6,089 nucleotides of DNA from Gemmatimonadota bacterium (lineage in GTDB: Bacteria > Latescibacterota > UBA2968 > UBA8231), in assembly GCA_026706505.1 (NCBI GenBank), contig JAPOYQ010000178.1, positions 1-6,089 on the forward strand, given 5' to 3'. The translations under genes were made by a program, and so were the position numbers. This document shows positions 1 through 5,051 of this stretch, piece by piece (the stretch's first letter is position 1; each line of letters opens with the position of its first letter). Under the pieces are notes generated by a model. That model did no database searches and was not told where the DNA came from. It saw nothing but the letters and a program-made list of their open reading frames with translations.

Positions 1-419
1 AGAATATCGAGACAGTCGTTTTCGGTATTAAGGCTACGATAGATGAGGTTACCTATGGAATAGGTGCCGGCTGCCTTCCGATTCCGGCAAATCTGGTTGT
101 TGAAGGCAAGCAATTCGTAGTCAAGCTATCCAAGTGGCAGAAGAAAGAATCATCAAGCTGGGTTGATGTGGATGGTACTGAGCAGGATGGCACTCAGTTT
201 TGTTCTTTAGATGATCCAGGGCCAGGAGAATATCGCTGGGTCGTAGAGATTTCCGTGGACGGTACTCTACGCAAGTATGCCAGCACGAATACATGGACCG
301 TAGCTGGTGAAGAAAAGGAGGAAGAAAAGGAGGAAGAAAAGGAGGAAGAAAAGGAGGAAGAAAAGTCAACCGTCGTAGAGGCCAAAAGCTGGGGAGCAAT
401 CAAATCTCGGTTTCATTAG
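1..419 (+). CDS. C-terminal end of an unrecognised protein with EEKE acidic repeat (5' partial)
   Basis: The reading frame is open from base 3 to a TAG at 417-419, giving 138 visible residues, so the true start lies left of the window. An internal GTG at 168 could be taken as a start but there is no reason to prefer it. I do not recognise the family. Roughly residues 1-102 alternate hydrophobic and polar positions, with segments such as NLVVEGKQFVVKLSKW and PGEYRWVVEISVDGTLRKY that look like beta strands of an immunoglobulin-like or carbohydrate-binding sandwich; this is inference. Residues 103-121 are an EEKE repeat, probably a charged flexible or helical linker. The last 17 residues (STVVEAKSWGAIKSRFH) form a basic/aromatic tail. 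GC is about 40% in the first 60 bases, against about 70% in the enzyme genes to the right, so it may differ in origin. It converges on the gene ending at 620. The frame is confident; the function is unknown. Confidence 0.75.
   Translation, partial: NIETVVFGIKATIDEVTYGIGAGCLPIPANLVVEGKQFVVKLSKWQKKESSSWVDVDGTEQDGTQFCSLDDPGPGEYRWVVEISVDGTLRKYASTNTWTVAGEEKEEEKEEEKEEEKEEEKSTVVEAKSWGAIKSRFH
309..365 (+). repeat. 12-bp tandem repeat, 4.75 copies, coding for EEKE
   Basis: The unit GAAGAAAAGGAG is repeated four times without a mismatch (309-320, 321-332, 333-344, 345-356), followed by a 9-base partial copy (357-365). It is in frame with the upstream protein and encodes Glu-Glu-Lys-Glu repeats. Because the copies are identical at the DNA level and the unit is a multiple of three, gain or loss of units by slippage would change linker length without breaking the frame. 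Confidence 0.95.
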
Positions 420-554
420 GAGATTGATTTTCCACGACATTGACCGATCGAGCGCGGACGGCTAAAAGCGTAGTTACCCACATCAAGCCCGACCGCCTGA
501 GTTTCGCCTGCTTAAAAATTCAAACTAGCCCACTGCCCCTTTTCGCCGGATGGG

Positions 555-574
555 AAAACCCTCACCTCAGGGTC
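555..574 (-). terminator. possible weak intrinsic terminator of the leftward operon
   Basis: Read on the minus strand, this is a GACCCT arm, a short loop and an AGGGTT arm (5 Watson-Crick pairs plus one G-T), followed by a short T run ending in TTTCCC. It lies about 45 bases past the stop of the glycoside hydrolase-like gene, where a terminator is expected. The stem is short and the T run is only four bases, so the call is tentative. Confidence 0.3.
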
Positions 575-603
575 ATTTGAGACGATAGAGCCCATATACA
601 GAA

Positions 604-639
604 TGTGTGAGATAGCTGCCTAGCCCACAGCCTCACACA
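604..639. repeat. 8-bp perfect inverted repeat across the stop codon at 620-622
   Basis: TGTGTGAG (604-611) and CTCACACA (632-639) are perfect reverse complements separated by 20 bases. The pair brackets the TAG stop of the leftward glycoside hydrolase-like gene. It could fold as a 3'-end hairpin in the transcript, but no T run follows it directly, so it is not a classical terminator and may be coincidental. Confidence 0.3.
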
Positions 640-2227
640 CCACGGCTATTTCCAGCTTTTCGACGACGAGCTGCGACGCGTCGAGTGCCCGTCCTTGGGC
701 GCTGATGCCGACCAGATTCGCGCCGGTCGCCAAGAGCAGCCCCTCTACCGGCCAGACCAACCATCCATCGTCCACGGTCGGCTGTTCCAGCAACGCATTG
801 TTCAGCCGTATCTGCATGGTTCGTTCCACCCCTTGCGTCGCCGGGATATTGACTAGTTCTCCGTCGGGATGACCGATGGTTGCCACTTGCACTGGTGGCA
901 AACGTTGAGACTCGGGTAAGTCCGCTGCGCCCGGATCGGACAGCAGGAGGCGCAACTCGGCTATGGCGATTCGCTCGGCGGCTAGGTCGAGGCCCATGTG
1001 TATTTGCAGCAGGAGATCCGTGTGTCCGTCGTTGGGCACGGCTGCGGGCAGTTGGGCCAGCATGTTGGTGTTGGCGTAGTTGTGCCTTGGGGTCGCCCAA
1101 TTCTCGGGATTGGGTATCACGGTGGGGCCGTGCCCGCCCCCGCGACGCTGGGCGACGAAGCGCTTGTCCTTGGCGCTGAGCGTTGCGACTGCACCTAACT
1201 CTTGGTAGGCGTGGAGATGGCTGGCCCAATCCTGGCCGGCGTACGGGGCGTCGGTTGCGTAGTTGAAGTTAAAGGCGTGAATGCCGTCCGCGCCTTGATG
1301 CCACCAATTGGCCGCCACCCCGCGCAGTACCTCGATGCCGGGATTTTGGTAGCCGTCCGTAGCGTGGTGATCGTCTATGGACGGATAGAGCTTGACCGGG
1401 GTGCCCGCGACCACGCGCTGGAAATCCGCCAAATCCACCTCAAAAGAGCGCACGCCAAGGGCCAGTAAGTCGATCAATTGCTCGCCGACCCAGCGCTCGA
1501 CATCGATCCCGTCGAAGCGGCAGCCCACGAGCGTCTCGGGTATGCGGGCGGCGAGGAGAAAGGGCCGCCCGCGCCGCTCGCCCACGGCTAGTGATAATTC
1601 TCGCAACTGGGCGATGAATTCAGTCAGCCGCTCGCGGTTGGACCAGCCCTGTCCGGCGGGGAAGACGACTCCGCGGGCAAAGTCCAATTCCATCCCGTCA
1701 AACGGCCAGCGCTCGATTACCTCGCGCAAGTTGCGCAGGACGTATTCGTGTACTTGGGGCAGGGCGAAATTCCAATAGCCGTTGTCCTCGTGCGTACACC
1801 AAGGCGTGCGAAAGAGCCAGTCGGGATGCGCCACTTTTGCGGGGATGCGCGCGAATGGGCCGAGGTCGTTGTCCGAGCCGTTCATGCGATGCGAAAAGAA
1901 GCACTCTAGGCCGCGACGCTGGGTGGCTGTGAGGACTTGGCCGACGATGTCCGTTCCTTCGTCCGCCCACTTTTGATAGAGCGGATGGTCGTATAGCGGC
2001 AAGTGCTCGCTCGGATAGGGCGCTTGATTCCCCTCGCCCCAGTTCCACCAAATGCTGTCGATCTGCGATCCGGGCGCGTCGGCAAACTCGAACAGATGCT
2101 CCACGAGGTCCGGCCGCTCCGGGTTGCGGCGATGCTGCACATTGATCGCAAAGGTCACGTCGAAATTGACTATGAGGCGACGGCGGCGAGCGATGGCGGC
2201 GAGGTGGGTGGGGGAGAGGGTGGGCAT
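620..2227 (-). CDS. glycoside hydrolase-like TIM-barrel protein (family 10-like/GHL group)
   Basis: This 535-residue protein looks like a (beta/alpha)8 barrel of the glycoside hydrolase-like families (GHL10/DUF4015-type). Visible strand-like segments are RLIVNFDV (17-24), GLECFFSHRMN (106-116), FDGMELDF (176-183), RPFLLAARIP (221-230), VKLYPSIDD (278-286) and GIHAFNFNY (315-323). FDGMELDF resembles the strand-4 acidic motif of GH18-like and GHL barrels; Asp177, Glu180 and Asp182 are the candidate catalytic residues. Residues from about 380 to the end are less conserved-looking and probably form a beta-sandwich accessory domain. There is no signal peptide: the N-terminus is basic (ARRRR) and leads straight into strand 1, suggesting a cytoplasmic protein unless the start is misplaced. 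The ATG lies 4 bases past the stop of the deacetylase homologue with no clear ribosome-binding site of its own, so it is probably translated by coupling. The likely role is cleavage of a glycosidic bond in an unknown substrate. Fold and broad class are fairly sure; activity is not. Confidence 0.8.
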   Translation of the reverse strand: MPTLSPTHLAAIARRRRLIVNFDVTFAINVQHRRNPERPDLVEHLFEFADAPGSQIDSIWWNWGEGNQAPYPSEHLPLYDHPLYQKWADEGTDIVGQVLTATQRRGLECFFSHRMNGSDNDLGPFARIPAKVAHPDWLFRTPWCTHEDNGYWNFALPQVHEYVLRNLREVIERWPFDGMELDFARGVVFPAGQGWSNRERLTEFIAQLRELSLAVGERRGRPFLLAARIPETLVGCRFDGIDVERWVGEQLIDLLALGVRSFEVDLADFQRVVAGTPVKLYPSIDDHHATDGYQNPGIEVLRGVAANWWHQGADGIHAFNFNYATDAPYAGQDWASHLHAYQELGAVATLSAKDKRFVAQRRGGGHGPTVIPNPENWATPRHNYANTNMLAQLPAAVPNDGHTDLLLQIHMGLDLAAERIAIAELRLLLSDPGAADLPESQRLPPVQVATIGHPDGELVNIPATQGVERTMQIRLNNALLEQPTVDDGWLVWPVEGLLLATGANLVGISAQGRALDASQLVVEKLEIAVVCEAVG

Positions 2228-2231
2228 GGGG

Positions 2232-3143
2232 TTATAAGTCGTCTGGCGAGGCGTCGGGGATTTGGGATTTATGGGCTAGGGCGTGCTCGTACTGTTGGGT
2301 GCAGGATATGAGAGGGAGGTTTTCTGTTTGTGCGCGGCGCAAGAGGAGGTCGAGTTGCCGCGCGCGGCGGTCGATGCGATAGACGGACCAAGGGTGGAAG
2401 ATGGGCAAGTAGTAGGGCAGGTTTGCTTGTTGTACGTAGTCGATGCCCGGGGCGTAGGCTGCGTACACGTCTTGGGCATCGACTGGCATCTGCGCCGGAT
2501 AGGGCCAAGGGAACTGCGGCGGCCACAGCACCTTGCCCGGTTGCCCGGTGAGGATGTTGTCGTGCCAGGCGTGCGAGGGCATTTCGAGGAGGCCGGGAAA
2601 GCCCTCGTGGGCGTACCAGAAGGGCCGGTTGAGCGGCGCGGGCATGGTTCCGTCCGGCCCCGCTCCCACGGTGCGCATATAGCGGTAGCCGGCCTCCCAC
2701 ATTACGTGCAGGATGCGCTCTTGGCCAATGAAGCCGCGAGTGTAACCGCCGGGTGCGGTCAAGCCGATCACCGGGCGGGAAAAGACATCTTCGATCAGTT
2801 TTTTGGAATCGACTAACTCGTACTGTAGAGCGGCACTGTCATCGGCATCGCCTAGACTGATTAGGTCTTTGTGGGTGAACGAATGGCATTGAATATCGAA
2901 AAGAGGCTCGTCGAGGATGGCGCGGAATTCGGACGTGGCGCGTTGCAACAGTTCGGCGACGATGAAAAAGGAGGCGGGCGCTTGCCGCTCTAGATGCACT
3001 TGGGCCACGGCCCGGACGCCGGCGATGCACTCGGCCAGCCGCTCTCCCTCGTAGCTGATCCGGCCTTGGTAGCCCGGCCCGGTCGGCGCGTCCCACCAAG
3101 CGTACACGGCTTCGGTGTCGTAAGCAGATATGTAAGAAGGCAT
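2232..3143 (-). CDS. NodB-like polysaccharide deacetylase homologue with altered motifs
   Basis: This 303-residue protein resembles the carbohydrate esterase 4/NodB deacetylase fold, whose members remove N- or O-acetyl groups from sugars using a divalent metal. The clearest signature is CHSFTH (86-91), matching motif 2 (H-S/T-x-x-H, metal ligands His87 and His91). Motif 1, normally TFDD, reads AYDTE (7-11): an Asp is present at 9 but the second Asp is Thr10. Motif 3, normally RxPxG, reads TAPGGY (129-134), with Thr in place of Arg. The late His motif is FHPW (249-252). MPSHAW (188-193) is another striking conserved-looking stretch. ASFFIV (57-62) matches the usual strand after motif 1. No signal peptide is seen, so it is probably cytoplasmic, as in PuuE/allantoinase-like NodB relatives. 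It starts 22 bases after hicA and ends 4 bases before the glycoside hydrolase-like gene. The ATG at 3143 is favoured because motif 1 begins only six residues later. Substrate unknown. Confidence 0.85.
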   Translation of the reverse strand: MPSYISAYDTEAVYAWWDAPTGPGYQGRISYEGERLAECIAGVRAVAQVHLERQAPASFFIVAELLQRATSEFRAILDEPLFDIQCHSFTHKDLISLGDADDSAALQYELVDSKKLIEDVFSRPVIGLTAPGGYTRGFIGQERILHVMWEAGYRYMRTVGAGPDGTMPAPLNRPFWYAHEGFPGLLEMPSHAWHDNILTGQPGKVLWPPQFPWPYPAQMPVDAQDVYAAYAPGIDYVQQANLPYYLPIFHPWSVYRIDRRARQLDLLLRRAQTENLPLISCTQQYEHALAHKSQIPDASPDDL

Positions 3144-3165
3144 GGGTTAGACCGTCTTTGGCGAC

Positions 3166-3420
3166 TCAAATAAGCCGTAAACGGCGGAGGTCGTCTTCGG
3201 TCCATCGAGTTCCTTTTAGGATGCTCCGTAGAGTGCCGATTGGGAACGTATCACCCGACGCATGGTAGTGAAGTATAACGCGGCGACCATCTTCGCTACG
3301 ATAGACTCTGCCGGATCCTTTTCTTCTCCTATACGTAAAGCCATCCTTTTCCAGTGCTCGTACCAAGCTGCGTGCAGTGACAGTCCTGAGTCGCCGAAAC
3401 AGGTCAGGACGCAGAGTCAT
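3166..3420 (-). CDS. hicA: HicA-family toxin homologue lacking the catalytic His
   Basis: This 84-residue protein matches the HicA (YcfA-like) mRNA interferase toxins, double-stranded-RNA-binding-fold proteins that cut mRNA until bound by HicB. The family pattern is seen as ARSLVRALEKDGF (16-28, helix 1), RRRKGSGRVYRSEDGRRVIL (31-50, two strands), HYHASGDTFPIGTLRSIL (51-68) and TEDDLRRL (74-81). Family members normally carry GSH or GGH before the Arg-hydrophobic-Tyr; here the codons read Gly-Ser-Gly-Arg (35-38), so the catalytic His is replaced by Gly37. His51 and His53 remain. The ATG at 3420 is preferred; the frame is open back to 3570, but that stretch overlaps hicB and is not HicA-like. 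No good ribosome-binding site precedes the ATG, so the start is not certain. hicB lies 53 bases upstream. Local GC is about 50-57%, lower than the genes on both sides. The family is confident; toxicity is doubtful. Confidence 0.85.
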   Translation of the reverse strand: MTLRPDLFRRLRTVTARSLVRALEKDGFTYRRRKGSGRVYRSEDGRRVILHYHASGDTFPIGTLRSILKGTRWTEDDLRRLRLI

Positions 3421-3473
3421 CGCGTGACGACGACGAGAGGAGAATCTACCACTTCGATGACACGTTTTAGAAC

Positions 3474-3650
3474 CTATTCGTCCGTTTCTTCCATATCTTC
3501 GATGTACGCATCGGCGGCGTCCTGTAATGCTAGTAGGGCTTCCTCGCGGGTGTGACCCCAAGCGGCACATCCCGGCAGCGCGTCAATCCAAGCGCTCCAC
3601 CGACCATCTTTATCTTGCTCGATCTCTGCAGTAAGTATGTATGTCGTCAA
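3474..3650 (-). CDS. hicB: HicB-family antitoxin (UPF0150-type), 58 aa, TTG start
   Basis: This short gene is easily missed. The frame opens with TTG at 3648-3650 and ends with TAG at 3474-3476, giving 58 residues. It has the HicB partial RNase H-like fold: TYILTAEIEQDKDGRW (3-18), SAWIDALPGCAAWGHT (19-34) with the family LPGC box, then helix REEALLALQDAADAYIEDME (35-54). HicB binds and blocks HicA. An in-frame TGA lies five codons upstream of the TTG, so no earlier start is possible, and a GGAGGTG ribosome-binding site sits at the right distance. The usual C-terminal HTH or ribbon-helix-helix DNA-binding domain is absent, so self-repression by this protein alone is unlikely; antitoxins consisting of this domain only are known. 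It is the first gene of the leftward set, antitoxin before toxin. Confidence 0.88.
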   Translation of the reverse strand: MTTYILTAEIEQDKDGRWSAWIDALPGCAAWGHTREEALLALQDAADAYIEDMEETDE

Positions 3651-3654
3651 GCCG

Positions 3655-3661
3655 CACCTCC
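3655..3661 (-). promoter_or_regulatory. ribosome-binding site of hicB (decides the TTG start)
   Basis: The minus strand reads GGAGGTG, with the GGAGG core (3657-3661) ending six bases before the TTG at 3650. This near-perfect site, together with an in-frame TGA just upstream, fixes the non-ATG start. Confidence 0.8.
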
Positions 3662-3677
3662 ACTTTCACAGTTGTCG

Positions 3678-3692
3678 GTACTGTACTCGTAC
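3678..3692. repeat. triple GTAC cluster in the hicB leader
   Basis: Three copies of the self-complementary tetramer GTAC start at 3678, 3683 and 3689 (GTACTGTACTCGTAC), just downstream of the predicted hicB promoter start point. Closely spaced palindromes there could be an operator, but this is inference; the cluster is short and could arise by chance. Confidence 0.25.
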
Positions 3693-3712
3693 TATCCCAC
3701 GATCTGTCAGAA

Positions 3713-3741
3713 AGTATAGGTAAAATGATCATCTTTGGCGA
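3713..3741 (-). promoter_or_regulatory. candidate sigma70-type promoter for hicB and the leftward genes
   Basis: On the minus strand TATACT (3713-3718) is a 5/6 match to the -10 consensus, and TCGCCA (3736-3741) is a 4/6 match to the -35, with a 17-base spacer. Transcription would start near 3706, leaving a leader of about 55 bases before the hicB TTG. This is a prediction by consensus only. Confidence 0.4.
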
Positions 3742-3821
3742 TTGGGATGGGATGGGGTAAGTTAAGGCCGACGGCGATGGATCGTCAATTTTGCTGCCAA
3801 CGCAATCTCACTTACGCGCCG

Positions 3822-3827
3822 AGGAGA
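3822..3827 (+). promoter_or_regulatory. ribosome-binding site of the enolase-superfamily gene
   Basis: AGGAGA ends six bases before the GTG at 3834. It supports the GTG rather than the ATG at 3735 as the start of the rightward gene. Confidence 0.75.
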
Positions 3828-3833
3828 ACAACC

Positions 3834-5051
3834 GTGAAAATCACCGATGTTGACATCATTCCAGCGCACGTGCCGCTTGCCGCCCGCAATGACGAGCACG
3901 CCGTGCGCTTCCGCTCCATTGACCAGCGCACCTTCTTCAAGGTGCAAACCGACAACGGCTTGGTGGGCTGGGGCGAGTACCGCTGCACACCGCCGCCCGC
4001 GCAGAGCGTGGAGGGCCTCATCGGGCGCAGCCCCTTCGACTTTTTGGGCAGCGAGGTCCACCTCGGCTTGGCCGGGGCCTTGTACGACGTGATGGGCCAG
4101 TACCTCGAAGTGCCGGCCTACAAGCTGATGGGTCCCAAGGTGCGCGACCGCGTACCCGTGGCGGCGTGGACGCGGCCCGCGGATCCCGAGGAGCTGAGCC
4201 GCGAAATCGTCCGCGCCGCCGACCAAGGCTACCGGCTGTTCAAGATGCACACTTGTCAGCACCACGACGTGTTTGAGCAGAACCGCGCGGTAGAGGACGT
4301 GGCGCCTCCCGGCTTCAAAATGCAGTACGACTTCAACTCCAACCGCACCTTGGCCACGGTGTTGCCCATCGTCAAACAGCTCGAAAAATCGCCCGTAGTG
4401 GGCTATATCGAGGATCCCTTGGTACTGAGCGATGTAGAAGGCTGGCGGCGGCTCCGCGCCCAATGCGGCGTGCCATTGGTCATGCACGTGCCACCGCTGG
4501 GCGGGTTGCAGGAAGTCGTGCAGGGGATGGCCGATGCGTACATCGTGGCCGAGTACTGCGGCGGATTTGGCGACGCGTTGGTGCGCGGCTTGGCCTATGG
4601 CAAAGCCAATATGCAGGTGGTGGTGCAGCTAACCGGGGGCACCTTGGCCAAGGCGTTGGCGCTGCACTTGGCGGCTGTGTTGCCGACGGCAGCCCATTCG
4701 ATCAATCTCGACGACCAGTACGAGGAGGACTCGGCCCGGCAGCGCATTGAGATCGTCGAAGGCTGTTCGCCCGTGCCCGAGGGGCCGGGCCTCGGAGTGG
4801 AGGTGGACGAAGCGGTCATTGCGCGCTTGGCGCAGCGCGGCCCCGCGGAAATCCCCCTGCACTTGGGCAAGTTGCGCCTGCCAGACGGGCACGTGCTCTA
4901 CACGGCTAGCATCCCGCCGATAGATGCGTTGACCGGCTTTGCCGAGGGAACCATCCGGGGATTGTCCTTTGAGGTGTGGCACGACGATGGGTCCGAGGAG
5001 TTCGCGCGCATGTACGGGCGGGTGGAAGAGGAGGGGTCGGTGTTGGAGTGA
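3834..5051 (+). CDS. enolase-superfamily protein, mandelate racemase/muconate lactonizing-like, divergent active site
   Basis: This 405-residue protein (GTG start) has the enolase-superfamily layout. The N-terminal capping domain (about 1-110) contains FFKVQTDNGLVGWGEY (34-49). The barrel follows, then a tail. The superfamily abstracts a proton next to a carboxylate using Mg2+, usually to dehydrate or racemise sugar acids. Recognisable residues are Lys137 in FKMH (136-139, in place of KxK), Asp166 and Asn168 in YDFNSN (165-170), and Glu193 in YIEDPL (191-196). By hand alignment to mandelate racemase, the third metal Glu falls in VMHVPPLGG (216-224) and is not acidic, the dyad Asp falls at Val237 and the dyad His at Gln265, so canonical chemistry is doubtful. 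LTGGTLAKALALHLAAVLP (266-284) and GPGLGVEVDE (317-326) are typical of the family. About 70 residues follow the usual end, including FEVWHDDGSEEFARMYGRV (379-397). The start is set by AGGAGA; the ATG at 3735 would add 33 unlikely residues. The stop overlaps the next gene. Confidence 0.85.
   Translation: MKITDVDIIPAHVPLAARNDEHAVRFRSIDQRTFFKVQTDNGLVGWGEYRCTPPPAQSVEGLIGRSPFDFLGSEVHLGLAGALYDVMGQYLEVPAYKLMGPKVRDRVPVAAWTRPADPEELSREIVRAADQGYRLFKMHTCQHHDVFEQNRAVEDVAPPGFKMQYDFNSNRTLATVLPIVKQLEKSPVVGYIEDPLVLSDVEGWRRLRAQCGVPLVMHVPPLGGLQEVVQGMADAYIVAEYCGGFGDALVRGLAYGKANMQVVVQLTGGTLAKALALHLAAVLPTAAHSINLDDQYEEDSARQRIEIVEGCSPVPEGPGLGVEVDEAVIARLAQRGPAEIPLHLGKLRLPDGHVLYTASIPPIDALTGFAEGTIRGLSFEVWHDDGSEEFARMYGRVEEEGSVLE
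5029..5034 (+). promoter_or_regulatory. possible ribosome-binding site for the cytochrome GTG start
   Basis: AGGAGG lies inside the end of the enolase-superfamily gene, 13 bases before the GTG at 5048. The spacing is longer than ideal, but the GTGA stop/start overlap would also allow coupled re-initiation. Confidence 0.4.

Larger units (their letters stand above)
3651..3833. other. divergent intergenic region between hicB and the enolase-superfamily gene
   Basis: This 183-base stretch separates the leftward and rightward gene sets and must hold promoters for both. The leftward one is proposed at 3713-3741. For the rightward gene the best I see is TTGGCG (3735-3740) followed 17 bases later by TAAGTT (3758-3763), a weak match that I do not annotate separately. 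The frame of the rightward gene is open from an ATG at 3735, but the segment 3735-3833 does not look like protein of that family. Confidence 0.6.

Noticed and set aside
309..365. CRISPR-like repeat array
   Set aside because: The units are 12 bases with no spacers and are in frame with a protein.
121..403. Minus-strand open frames with FLPP or FSSS repeats
   Set aside because: These are antisense readings of the EEKE-coding repeat; the plus-strand frame is open from the window edge and looks like protein.
538..558. TTTTC ... GAAAA inverted repeat as a terminator for the rightward gene ending at 419
   Set aside because: It has only five mostly A-T pairs, no T run after it, and lies about 120 bases past the stop.
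633..1229. Arg-rich 198-codon open frame inside the glycoside hydrolase-like gene
   Set aside because: It is an out-of-frame shadow in high-GC sequence with biased composition and no domain.
3421..3570. N-terminal extension of hicA back to 3570
   Set aside because: It overlaps hicB in another frame, is Arg-rich and does not resemble HicA; the ATG at 3420 gives the expected family length.
3735..3833. Upstream ATG giving a 438-residue form of the enolase-superfamily protein
   Set aside because: The added 33 residues do not look like the family, there is no ribosome-binding site at 3735, and the GTG at 3834 has AGGAGA at ideal spacing before a typical N-terminus (KITDVDIIP).
3762..4487. 241-codon open frame on the minus strand opposite the enolase-superfamily gene
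   Set aside because: It is an antisense shadow of a high-GC gene with clear family motifs; its own translation has no recognisable domain.
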